This document shows, piece after piece, positions 22,727 to 34,400 of a stretch of 44,499 nucleotides of DNA (positions within the stretch are counted from its first letter, which is position 1; each line of letters begins with the position of its first letter). The stretch is from positions 1 through 44,499 of the IMG/VR virus record IMGVR_UViG_3300025138_000002; one strand, given 5' to 3'. Source of the stretch: a virus. The position numbers and the translations under genes are program-made. The notes below the pieces were generated by a model. That model made no database searches. It saw only the letters and a program-made list of their open reading frames with translations, and was not told where the DNA came from.

Positions 22727-25423
22727 ATGGCAAGAGGACAAATACCAACGTTTGGCCCACAGGGTGAAGTCGGCAACATTCAGTTGCAGACTAACATTCA
22801 AGGCGGGTACTTAAACCCCGGACGGCCCAACGTTGAAAACGTGGGCAAGGGCTTAATGCAGCTGGCAGACGCCGGGTTTAAGATGGGCAACGCTCTGGTT
22901 GAAGCCGATGTTCGCGCTGGCAAACTAGCCGACAAGGCCGCTCTAATTGACGCGGAAACCCTGTGGGCAGAGTATTCTTTAAACAAGGAAATGAACTACC
23001 GGGGCAACGTGCGTGGACTTGGCGCTGGTAAAGGCTGGGCGCAAGGCAGCATCAATACAAACAAGCAAGAGTTGGCGCAGTTTATGAGCGGCAACATCTC
23101 TCTACAGGCTCCCCCCGGTGTTGATCAGGGCGCGTGGACAACACGCGTTAACAATTTAAATGCGCAGCTGCAAAAGCTGCGCCCAGAAAGTAAAGTTGCG
23201 CTGCAGCAGTTTGTTGGCCAGCAGTCAACTGCGTGGAACGCTAACGTTACGCGGTATCAGATTTCGCAGGCAGAAGCCGCGCTGGCGCAACAATTAAAAG
23301 TTAAAAGAGAGCAGGCCGCTTTAGCCGTGACAATTGCTGGCCCAGCAGATTTTGCTGGCTCGATGTTTAATTACTTGGTGACTACAAACCAGAGCAACCA
23401 AGCAGCTGGCGCAGTATCGGCTGGGGGCAGCAAAAGCGCAATTACAGTAGACACTACAACTGTAGGGACCAGAGCCATTGCAAAGGATGCGGCCAATCCC
23501 ACAAACGACGAACTGCGCGGTATTATTACTGACACGTCACCGTCTAAGTTATTTGACCCTGCGAACATGGTTGCTGTTAAAAAAGTGTACTTTGACGAAT
23601 TTCAAAACAAGCTAAACGGGCTGCTGACAAACAACGACTTTGAAAGTGCTAGGGCGTTTTTAACTACTTACTCTGACTTTAGCCTGTCCACTAGTCACCC
23701 AATAGACAGCCGCATTGTTGTCCCGGTTCACATTCAAGAGGCCATGCAGGCCAAAATAGTTGACGCTGAAAAGAGCGGGTATTTTGAAAGCGCCGCCACA
23801 GGTGTGGTTACGCAAAACAGCGGTGCGCTGCTAGCAGACAAAGTAAACGGCGAAACAGACGCGCTGGAAGCTGCGCAGGCGTTACTTGGTACACCCATTA
23901 AACAAATGAAAGACAACGCGTGGGTAAACCCCACACCCGACATTACAGGGCCGGGCCGCAGTAACATAACTAGTATGACACAAGCAGACGTGGACAGCGT
24001 GAAAACTAAAATACGCGCCAAGTTTGCAACGCATAACCGCCAGCAAGCAGCTGTAGAAGAACAGCAGGCACAGAAAATAATTGACAAGTGGGACGGCATT
24101 CTTGCTCAACACAAAAACACCAACGCCACTGGCGCGGCAGTATACCCGCAGGGACACACTTATAAGGAGTACGAGGGGTTATCTGAAACTGCGCGGTACA
24201 TAGTAGACCGCCGCTGGGCGCAACTAAATTCTGGCAACATAGGTGCTAAAGGCCCGACAGTTGTTAACAACGCTGCCATTGCTGCCGCGTGGACCGCTTT
24301 GCCACCATCTGCACAGGCAAAAGTGTCTTATGCCGACATGGTTAAAATAATTGAGGATAACGTTCCAGTAAGCAACACAGGAAGGATTGGCCAGCTGTGG
24401 GAAGCGTGGGGGAAGGTTGTAGGGTCCGCTCCGGGAATTGCTAAGGACGCACAAATTAAATTAGCAAGCACCAATGACGCTACAGCAAGAGACAATTTTG
24501 TAGCGGCAATGGCCAGCGCAAACACGGTGTTTAAGAATGCTGTTGAGCAAGGCAAAGCCAGATTGTTGACATCTTATGGCACGGGTACAAAGGCGGTAGA
24601 GCGCGGGAAAGCGGCGGCGATACTCTTTGAAAGCACCATGCAAGCTGAATACATGGAGAGGGCGTCACGCGGTGCAAATGGCGATCTGACTATGGACAAC
24701 AAAGATGTGGCTACTCTTCTGGCTGAAGTAACCCGGACCTTCAACACTAGTATCACGGCAGACCAAGGCGGTGTGTTTTCGTTTATTACCGGGTATGACT
24801 ACGGTGACCTTGGCAGCGGTAAGTATGGCATTTCACAGCTAACCTCTCCAATTAATGACCAGACGTACAGTGCGTTAAGCGAAGATGATAGAAAAACGCT
24901 AAAGGCCGCGCAGGTTGCATCGTTTGGGGATTGGAACAATAGTTATGACATGGGTGTTGTACCGCCTAGCGCGTACCTTGAGGTGGCGTCTCTGTACGCT
25001 AAGTCAGCGCCGTTGGCTAACACTGCCACAGGTAATCAGGCCAGCTTGCAGGGGCTGCAGCTGTTTACAGGAAACATGCACAGTTGGATTGAACAACAAG
25101 CTGGTGGCACTCTGCAGATAGGAAACTATTTTGAAGCCGCAAAGCGAGGCAGCTGGACAAACTCAACGGTAGAAAGGCGGCGCGAATTAATATACAAGAT
25201 GATAAACGCCACTTCCATACCGACCAGTGAGCGCCGCGCCAGATACACAGATAGTGGCGGTCAACCGTTATCTAACCAACGCAAGCCTATTATGGGAACA
25301 CGGGCTGGGGATGTTACGGCGGTGAGCGTCTACGGTCCTGCGCTGATGACTGAAACTACTGCTGGTCAAACACTATCCGCGCAAGATTACATTAATCAAC
25401 AAGCAAGGCTGTGGGCAAAATAA
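22727..25423 (+). CDS. Internal virion protein, gp15-like
   Basis: An 898-residue protein between the gp14-like and giant genes, in the place of T7 gp15. The N-terminus (GQIPTFGPQGEVGNIQLQTNIQGG, VENVGKGLMQLADAGFKMGNALVEA) resembles podoviral internal core proteins; the rest is largely helical with many Ala and Gln. It is likely packaged and ejected with the DNA to form part of the trans-envelope conduit. No enzymatic motif was seen. ATG at 22727 follows TTTAGGAGCGCACT; its TAA overlaps the next ATG (TAATG). Confidence 0.8.
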   Translation: MARGQIPTFGPQGEVGNIQLQTNIQGGYLNPGRPNVENVGKGLMQLADAGFKMGNALVEADVRAGKLADKAALIDAETLWAEYSLNKEMNYRGNVRGLGAGKGWAQGSINTNKQELAQFMSGNISLQAPPGVDQGAWTTRVNNLNAQLQKLRPESKVALQQFVGQQSTAWNANVTRYQISQAEAALAQQLKVKREQAALAVTIAGPADFAGSMFNYLVTTNQSNQAAGAVSAGGSKSAITVDTTTVGTRAIAKDAANPTNDELRGIITDTSPSKLFDPANMVAVKKVYFDEFQNKLNGLLTNNDFESARAFLTTYSDFSLSTSHPIDSRIVVPVHIQEAMQAKIVDAEKSGYFESAATGVVTQNSGALLADKVNGETDALEAAQALLGTPIKQMKDNAWVNPTPDITGPGRSNITSMTQADVDSVKTKIRAKFATHNRQQAAVEEQQAQKIIDKWDGILAQHKNTNATGAAVYPQGHTYKEYEGLSETARYIVDRRWAQLNSGNIGAKGPTVVNNAAIAAAWTALPPSAQAKVSYADMVKIIEDNVPVSNTGRIGQLWEAWGKVVGSAPGIAKDAQIKLASTNDATARDNFVAAMASANTVFKNAVEQGKARLLTSYGTGTKAVERGKAAAILFESTMQAEYMERASRGANGDLTMDNKDVATLLAEVTRTFNTSITADQGGVFSFITGYDYGDLGSGKYGISQLTSPINDQTYSALSEDDRKTLKAAQVASFGDWNNSYDMGVVPPSAYLEVASLYAKSAPLANTATGNQASLQGLQLFTGNMHSWIEQQAGGTLQIGNYFEAAKRGSWTNSTVERRRELIYKMINATSIPTSERRARYTDSGGQPLSNQRKPIMGTRAGDVTAVSVYGPALMTETTAGQTLSAQDYINQQARLWAK

Positions 25424-28400
25424 TGGAAAACCTCTCAGGTACACAGACAGCCTCTGGCATCTTGCAAGATGAAGACGAAAACAACAGCGCCGTTAGGCAG
25501 TATAACACAGACGGCATCCTGCCGTTTATGCTGCCCGTGGCTGGTAACACAGACGGGACAGGCCGTGAACTGGGGCCGCTAACGTCAGACGCAGCGCCAG
25601 TGGCAGTTGACGTGTCTGCAGCGGAAGTTTTAGGAAACGAAGAAGGCGACCTCACTGCTAAAGTTGCGCTGAACTTTCAAAACGCGGCGATGACAGAAAG
25701 CGACATTCCCCCGGAGTTGCGTACACAAATTACAGACGAAATTTTAAGCCGCCCCGGCATGGAATTTTTCACGCAGCGCAAAGGCGAGATTGAAGCCGTA
25801 GTGCAAGAAGAATTTGCAAAGCGGATGTATGACCAAAACATGGCGTGGCTAGAAGGTAACCCGCGTTTAAAATCGTTTTTTGCTGACCCGGTAAATAACA
25901 AACTGTCCCAGCGCGATATAAACGATGGCAGGCTACAATTTTTTATTCGTCAGGTAGACGCCATATCTGCGGGAAACAAAGCTACGGGCTGGTGGGATCA
26001 GACATTTGAAAATTTTTGGGAAGAGCAAGGAATAATTTTTAAGGACGCAGGCAGAGGTATAGCGTCAGGTCTTGGAAAGATGCTGTACTCATCTGGCGCA
26101 GCGCAATTACAAGCTAACCAAGCGCAGCTTATGGGGACACAAGCGTTGGTGGGGAAACTCTCTGGCGATACTAATGAAGAAATTGAAACAACGCTGAACA
26201 AGACTGCAATCACCCAACAGCGCCCATGGATTGAAGCCACACTTACTGCAGACGAACTAGCGGCGTATGACGCAGCTGACGGCACTACTCCAGACGGACA
26301 GTCGGTTCAGAACGAACTATACTTGAAGGCGCTGTCCGAAACTAAAATTGAAGTTTTTGAAGACGTACAAGAATTTACAGACGGCATGTGGGGTGGCCGC
26401 GAAAATGACAAACGCGCTCTGCGCATTATTCAAGCGCGTCTACCTGACGGCGGCAGCGCGTATTGGGTGCGGACAGTGCAAGGCGCTGTGGTGCAAATGG
26501 CTCCGACCATCACTGCAGGCATCCTGTCAGGCGGCACGTTATCTGCCCCGGCAGCGGTAACCTTCTTACAGGTATTCGGCAGGACATATGACACAGCTTC
26601 CCACCGGGAGGGCTGGACGCACGAACAGGCGCTGGGCGAAGCTGTATTTAAAGCTAGCGTTGAGATGGTTAGTGAACGCCTGCTGGTTATGGGTAAGCTG
26701 TTCCCCAGACGCCGGGGTGGCAATCCAAATGTTGTGGATGAGGTCGCAGGCAGCGCGCTAACCAAATTTTTAAAAGTGGCCGTTTTAGAAGGCGCACAAG
26801 AAACGTTTGTGGAAGCAGTAGATATTGCTTACGCCAACGGTATTTTAGATGAGGACATTGGGCTTCAAGAGGGCATTGAGCGATTAATTGCGGCGGGGCT
26901 AGTTGGCTTTGCTGTCGGTGGCCAGATGAAGCTAACCGTTTCTGGCATCAACATGGTCAAGACAGGCGTGTTGGGGAACAGGTCGCAAGAGTATATCGAC
27001 CAATTGAAAGCGGCAAACGATGCCGCACAGAACCTTGATCTAAAGATTGTAGCGCCCACAGCTGTGCAGGACTTAGTAGAGGCGGCGCAAGAAGACGCAA
27101 ACGCCACTGTGCTAGTTAACGCGCAGGCTGTTCTTGACCTACACCAAGACATTATACAGACAGAAGCGTGGCAGCTGGAAAACCCGGCTGACAACAACGC
27201 CAACACTGTGGCCGCTGCGCTTGGCATTAACATGGAAGAGTTAAAGGCCACTGCCGTTGAGGGCGGCGACATTTCTATTAAAACTAGTACGCTGGTAACG
27301 CTAGACCCAGCACAACTAGAAACCCTGTCATTAGATGTTCGCGAGAACATTGGCGCGTTTACCTTGCGAGAGCATCAAGATCAATTAAAAGCGCGACAGG
27401 CAGACGTTGAAGCAGTAACGCTGGCGCTACAAGAAAACCAAGCCGCGATGGAAGCCGAGGCCAAGCCCGGAGCGGCTATCTACGACCTAGTGCAGCAACA
27501 GGCAATTGACAGCAACGTAACCGCTGTTGAAGCCGACACTAGAGCCACGATGATCCAAGAGTTTTACGTTACTCAGTCGGCTCTATTAGAAAACCCAGAC
27601 GGCAGTAAGGTTACCCCGGAGCAACTGTTTGCCGAACAAAACGTTGTGTTTAAAAGCCCGACCACACCTGACGTGTCTTCTACCACTCTAGAAGTCCCTG
27701 CTACAGAAGCACTGGCGTCTGTAGTAATGGACACCGGGCCAGAGGCGTTAGTCCTCACCCCAGAACAATTAGTGCCGCCCGTGATTGCTACGCCAGAGAT
27801 GGCCGCGCCGTCATCTGACCCTGCTATTAATACATTGCCGTCCGCTAATACTGTGCAGCCTGATATCGGCACTGCCCCAGAGATAGGAACCGCACCTGTT
27901 ACTCCTGTTGCGCCTGACCCACAGGTCGCTGCAGAAACTGTAGACGCTGCCGCACAGGCGGCTGCAGTGGACACCACAGGGCCAGCTGCAGTTTCTGACG
28001 CACCTACTGATGCAGCGACAGCTGTTGAGCCTGTAGCCCCGCCTACAGCAGAGCGGCCTGCAGGAGAACTGCCGTCTGTTAACGATTTGACTGACAGAAT
28101 TAAAGCAGGGTTTTTAGAACAGAGCGCACCACAGCCGCCACTGACTACAGAACAAACGCTGGAACTGGAGCAATCGCAAGCAGTGATTGAAGGCCAGCAA
28201 GGCAGCATGTCTACACAGATTGCCACTACTGCAACCGCATACCCTAAAGTGGTGGAGCGGGTAGAGAACCAATTTTTAGAACGCCCGGTCACTACTATCT
28301 TAGACTACGGCTCTGGGTTGGGCTTTGGCAGTCAGTTGTTGGCGCAGTCTGGCCGGGACGTTGAAAGTTACGAACCAAACCCTGACCGGGCAATTGCGGC

Positions 28401-31400
28401 AGGCAACGTGCCAACATACGTTGACAGCAGCAAGGTCACTAAAAAATACGACCTAGTGATGAACTTAAACGTGTTGAACGTATTAGAACCCAAGCTGCGT
28501 GATGTGGTGCTGGCAGATATTATTTCTAAGATAGATGACGGCGGCGCAGCTGTGATCGGCACACGCGGGTGGACCGGGGACATTGCCACCGCAAAGAACG
28601 TGGACATGGCTGTTGAAGACAAAGCTGTGTGGGTAAATAAAAAAGACAAGAAGGTTTATCAAAAAGGCTGGGACGGCAACGAACTGCTAGACTACGTCAC
28701 TGCGCGGTTGCCCATAGGCTACACGGCAGTGAAGATATCTGGTGTCGGCAAGCGCGGCGTACTGATCAGAAAGAACGCCCCGGAAGACAGCGGCGTCACA
28801 ATGATGCCACTAAACCAAGACCCGATTGACGTGAACGAAAGTGTTGACCAAAGTCAGGAGAGGATTGTTGCGCAAGTCACTGGGCGTGAAGGCGATCTGA
28901 TTACTGTAACTGAAGCGCAGAACACAAAGAACAAAATCGTTGATAGTAGCGTAGTACCGCGCATTAACACCTTGCAGGAACTACTGGATAAGACAGGCGA
29001 GATTACAATAATTCCAACTATTGCTGACAGAACAGCAGCTGGTACAATTTTCTATGGCGCTGATGGTCAACAGTACATGGGTATTCCCGCACTAGGTGGG
29101 CCGTTCTTTCCCTTAACAATGCAAAACCTTGCAGGCGGTTATATCTGGGCTGACCGGGGCGCTGGAGTTGAAGCGTCAAAGCGTGAGAAAACGATGAAGA
29201 AGGGCGTGACCCACATGTTGGTTACGCTTGGCACAAACAACATGCACCAATCAAATACTACGGTGACGCAAGTTTATGTCCAAGATGTAGCCATGAAGTT
29301 AATTTCTGATTTGCGTCCCGGCACTAACAACCCCAACCCTATTACAAAAGAAAAACTGGCAGAAGTAATGCAGTTTTTTGAGAACATGGAGTTTACAGGA
29401 AACCCTGACAGCAAAAGTTACGCTAAAACTAAAGTGGTTATGGAAGAGGTTATGTCGTTTAAAGACGTAGGTTTTGACAGCCTGACAGACGGCACTGGTG
29501 GGGCTGCGCTAAACCAGTGGCTGCAGAATTTAAGTTTTGACGCCCGGAAGATTTGGCTAGACAAAATGGGTTCTAAAGAGATTGCTGGCAAGCTGGGCAT
29601 CGACATGCAGAAGATACTCGACACCACCCGTGAACCTACATTAAACACGCAGGGTCTGGGCGCTGGCGTAGTTTTGTTGGAGATTGACACAGCGTCTTGG
29701 GCTGAAGGCTCACAGCCTATTCAGCACCCCGACTTCCCCAGCGCCATGATGGGTAAAGTGGTCGGCGTGTTTGACACCCCGATATCATGGGACTTGCTGT
29801 GGCAAGACCACGTTGCAGCTGAAAAAGCGGCAGAGATTGCCAAGACAGGCGCACCACGAAAAACCCCACAAGAATACCGGGCGTGGACGCTTAAAGCGCC
29901 GCCCGTTACTTTAACGCAAGATTTAGTGAACCGCATAGGTAACCATAACGCTCCCGGTATTGACGGCGAGATGCAGGCACGGATGGTGCTGTCGATGGTG
30001 ACCAACGCAAACAACAAGCACTGGGGGGACGCCAACGTTGGTGATGGCGGGGTCAAACCAATTGATTACGCAGACGCTGTTGAACGCGTATCTGCAACCC
30101 AATCAGGCATGGCACAAAAGCCGGGCGAACTAGACGCGACTAAGGAAACGTACACTAAAAAAGATGGCACAGAAGCAACCCGCTCCATTAAAGGCACAGG
30201 CTTTAATGCCAAGCTGAAGATGGGCCGGGAGGGCAAAGAGGGTGGCTTGCTTTTGAGCCAGCTAGGCAAAACGCAGGCGTGGTCCCTGATCGAAATAACT
30301 CCGCGTGGCAAAAAGATTGTCAGCCTATTTAACTTAGAACAAAACACGCAAGGCATTGCAGAGACAGGTTTGATATTAGATGCGCTTGATCAAGGCGCAA
30401 CATTATCAGTTTCTGATCCAAGCAATCCTGTGTATAACCTGTTAGTAGATTTTGGCTTTACGCCGAATGCTTACGGCGAACTAGAATTTAAAGGAGAGGG
30501 CTTAACAGATGGCAGAACCTACACAGAAAGATATTTTAGAAGCGGCATTGAAAGCGTACTCAACGGAAGACCTGCAGCAAATGTCCAGAAAGTCTTTGAC
30601 CAGCTTATTGGGAATAATCAACAATCAACTCCGAGCGAACAAGCAGTTATCCAATACGGATATGACCCGCTTGCGAAGCCGTTTCGAGAAGGTACACTCA
30701 AGTCCCGCGCTAGAGAAATTGCGTTCGCTATCTCCAAACTCAACGACACAGCCCTCCGCAATTTAAAACTACCACTGCAGGCAAGGGCGTCAGTGTCGCG
30801 GATTATATCCAACCCGCTGCCGTTGTTCCAAGAGGAAGCGCCAAAGATACCTGCCAAAGAAATTGAAGCCAGACTGACGGCCACTACACTGCCGTCTGAC
30901 GCGGACGTGCTTGGTATGTTGGGCGGCTTTCCAAACTACCTCAACGGTGTGGCCACGTTTATGGCCGCGCAGCGCACTAAGCTAGTGCAGGGCAAGATGA
31001 CGCCACGGGACGTGGCCAAGGCATACGCCATCACTGTTGGGTCACAAGGCGCAGGCGCAATGAAGGTGTCAACGTTCCTTGCTAAGACCGGGTTCCAACC
31101 ATCCCCTGACTTTGTAGAACGCGGCATGATCCGACCAGAAGAGGCCATGGCCATGTGGTTTGGTACGCCTAATGGGCAAGCTGCGCTAGACGCAGTGTCC
31201 AAAGGCAACACCGACCCGGCTCTATGGGCAGAGTTGATCAGCTGGCGCAAGGCTTGGGGCGATGACCGTTTAGGCAACATGGGGCTGCTGAGTGACAAAG
31301 GCATAGCAATGCTTCCAGAGATTGTGGCCAACCTAAATGAAATGGGCAAACGCGCTGGCCGGGGCCAGAATGTTGCAGATGAAATGAACATAGAACTGCA

Positions 31401-34400
31401 GCGCCTTGGCGGCATTGCAGCTGCAAAAGGACCGTTTATCTCGCACCTGTTAGGCATGGGCGAAACGGTGACAATGGATGCAGTAGAGATTAATTTTTGG
31501 CTGACAGGTAAAGCAGACGTTAGCCGTTTAAAACCAGAACAGAAGGCGCTGGCGCAGGCAGTGGCAAAAAGTTCCAAAGGCAAGATATTGCTGCGCGACA
31601 TGGTGATGGCGCGTTTGGAAAATTTACGCGCAACCGGGCAAATTAAAATACCTGCAGGCATGGACCCCAAGGCGTACATGCACGTCATGCACCACTGGCT
31701 GTGGGATCGTGCCAAAGGCATAGAGACAACACACGCGGGGCTGTACAAAGGCATGACCGTGTACCAGCCTGCAGAGGTCGCATTGTTGCCTGAGAGCAAG
31801 CTGGAAAAAGTAGACAAGCAGTACGGCGTTGGCAAAAAGATGGGCAACGAAACCTATCTGCACAAGTCAGCAATGGATGTGCTGCCAGCGGACGTGCAGG
31901 CGCGTATAGCAGAGGCTGAACTGCCGCCGGGGCATGAGTGGGCGATTGTTAAATACAACAAGAAAACAGGCCAGATATCCCTGATCGAAAGTTACGATTG
32001 GGACACCGCGCATGAACCTACTGTAGGCAACAGCGTAATTTTAAAACCAGACGGCACGGTTAAACTACATAACGCGCCTTTGGCAGATGCAAACAAAACA
32101 ATTTACCACCACAAGTGGCTGTTTGTTCGCCCGGACTATGAGGGCTTTAACCATGTCGAAAGCAAGATGCGCTCTCGCACATGGCAGGCGCTGGGCAACT
32201 TAGACAGCAGACGCTATGGCCGAAAAGGTTTCTGGCAGGAAAATGTCCTGCCCCGACTAGAACCAAACTACTTGACCCAGACTGACACTGGCCCGGTTGG
32301 TCCGCGTGGCAGGTTCTATCAAGAGCAAGACGTATACGGCAACGTGTCTAACATTATTGAAATGACCAAGAACGCCGACAAATCTACATTTTTGCATGAG
32401 GCTGGCCACTTCTTTTTATTCCAGCAAAAGGCGCTGTTGACCGACACCCGGTTAACAGAAGACGGGCGCAAGCAGCTGACTAAGGACGCGCAGACTACTA
32501 CTGAGTGGTTCCGCAAAAACTCAGATCAAGTCTGGCAGGAAATGCAGGACATGATGCACAGCAGCCGTAAGGCCGCTGATGCCGCACCAGATGATTTTGC
32601 TAAAAAGGAACGCGCTGACCGCATAGAAGACGCTGTCGTATACGCCAGCAACCACGGTGGCGTGATGTATATGCGCGACATTGCCGACAACTTTATGAAC
32701 GGCAAAATGAACTACGGCACAGAATTAGAAATAGGTTTTCACGAACTGTGGGCGCGGGGAACTGAAAAGTATTTTGCCAGCGGTGAAGCGCCGTCTTCAA
32801 CGCTGCGCAAGGTGTTTGAAAATTACAGCGCGTGGTTGACTAAGATATACCGCAACCTGTCTAAGCTAAATGTCAATATTGACCCTGAGATTGCACAGGT
32901 GTTTAGCCGACTAGTCGCAATTGATGACGCGCTCACTAATGCAGCTGAAGGCGCAACTTACACTGTGCCACCCGAATTGTCCGCGCTTGCGTCAGTGGCT
33001 GAGACAGAGGCGCTAAACAAATTAGCGTCTGACGCCCAAACTGAGGCGCGGGACCAGATCACTGCCAAAGCGCAGCGTGAAATCAAACGCGAACAAGCAA
33101 AAGAACGCAAAGACGCAGAACTTAAAATAAAAGAGCGGGTCACAGCAGATGTAAAAGCGCGGCCAATATACGCTGCTATCAACTTGCTACGGCGCGGCAT
33201 GTTACCTGACGGCACAAAGCTAGATAAAAAGATGCAGCTGAACTACGCGCTGTTTAAAAAGCAGTACGGCGCAGAGACTATGCGAAAAATACAAGCCGCT
33301 GCACCCGGCCTGTTTACGAATAAGAAATCAAAAGAAGGCAGCACACCAGAAGACATTGCATCTGCTGTAGGTTTTGAAGGCCCGGATCAGATGGTTACTG
33401 CGTTGGCTGCAGGCAACTTTGCCAAGCAGGACGTAGTCATTGCGGATGAAACCACAGCTGCGATTAATGACGAACTAGGTGAGGTACTAAGCGAAGAACA
33501 GCTGGCAGAGATGGCTGACGAAGCGGTTAACAACGACAAGCAGCTGGACGTGCTGGCCGCACAGGCGCGAATACTGCGCCGGGTTATTACTCAGAACGCC
33601 CGTAAGCAGACAGACCGCAAAGCCACTGATTACGGCGTCACCAGTTCTGCCCGGCAAGACATTGATGCCGCAAAGGCTGCAAGAGCGGCGGCGCTGGCTG
33701 AGACAACGGCAGACACTACACAGACAGACGCGGCAGACGGCACTCTGGCTACGATTGCTGCAGAACAACAGCGGCAGTCTAACACTGGGCAACGCCGGGC
33801 GCAGACTAAGGCATCTGTTAAACTAAGCGAAATACTGCGCAACGTAAGCCTACCTGCAATCAAGGCCGCTGCTATCGATCATATTGCCAAGCTGCCCATA
33901 AGTCGGCTTCATGCTGGTAAATATCGCACTACTGCAGAACGCCTGACTAAAAAGTACGCACGGGCGCTGGTCAAGCGGGACTACGTTGAGGCCGAGGGGC
34001 TGCTTAACTTGATCATGCTGAACACCGCTATGTCAAAGGAAGCTGCGCGGGTTAAAACACAAATAACAAAAGACGTAAAATCGCTAGAGGAATTTGGCAA
34101 CCGCACTGATAAAAAGCTGCAGGACAGCTACGATGTTGATGTGGTCAATGTAATGCGGTCAATGCTGCACACCGTAGGCATTGGCAAACCTAATACCAAA
34201 AACATGGCTCCGGGTGAGGCGCTTGCCACACTGGTAGACATCGATCAGGAACTTGACCAAAATCTGACGGCGGTAGTAGCGCAGATTTCGGATATTGAAA
34301 TTGCGCTGCGCCAGATGCAGGAAGACGGCAATGCGGCAACTTATAAAGACATGTCTGTTGTGGACGTGCAGTCACTTGTTGAGGTGGCCACCGAACTGAA

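Noticed and set aside
27573-28292. Leftward ORF of 239 codons opposite the giant gene
   Set aside because: It is the mirror of the Pro/Ala-rich linker, where biased composition removes stops; its Gly/Ser/Val-rich product is a by-product.
30936-31847. Leftward ORF of 303 codons opposite the giant gene
   Set aside because: Long but without a ribosome site or domain; the giant frame is well formed here.
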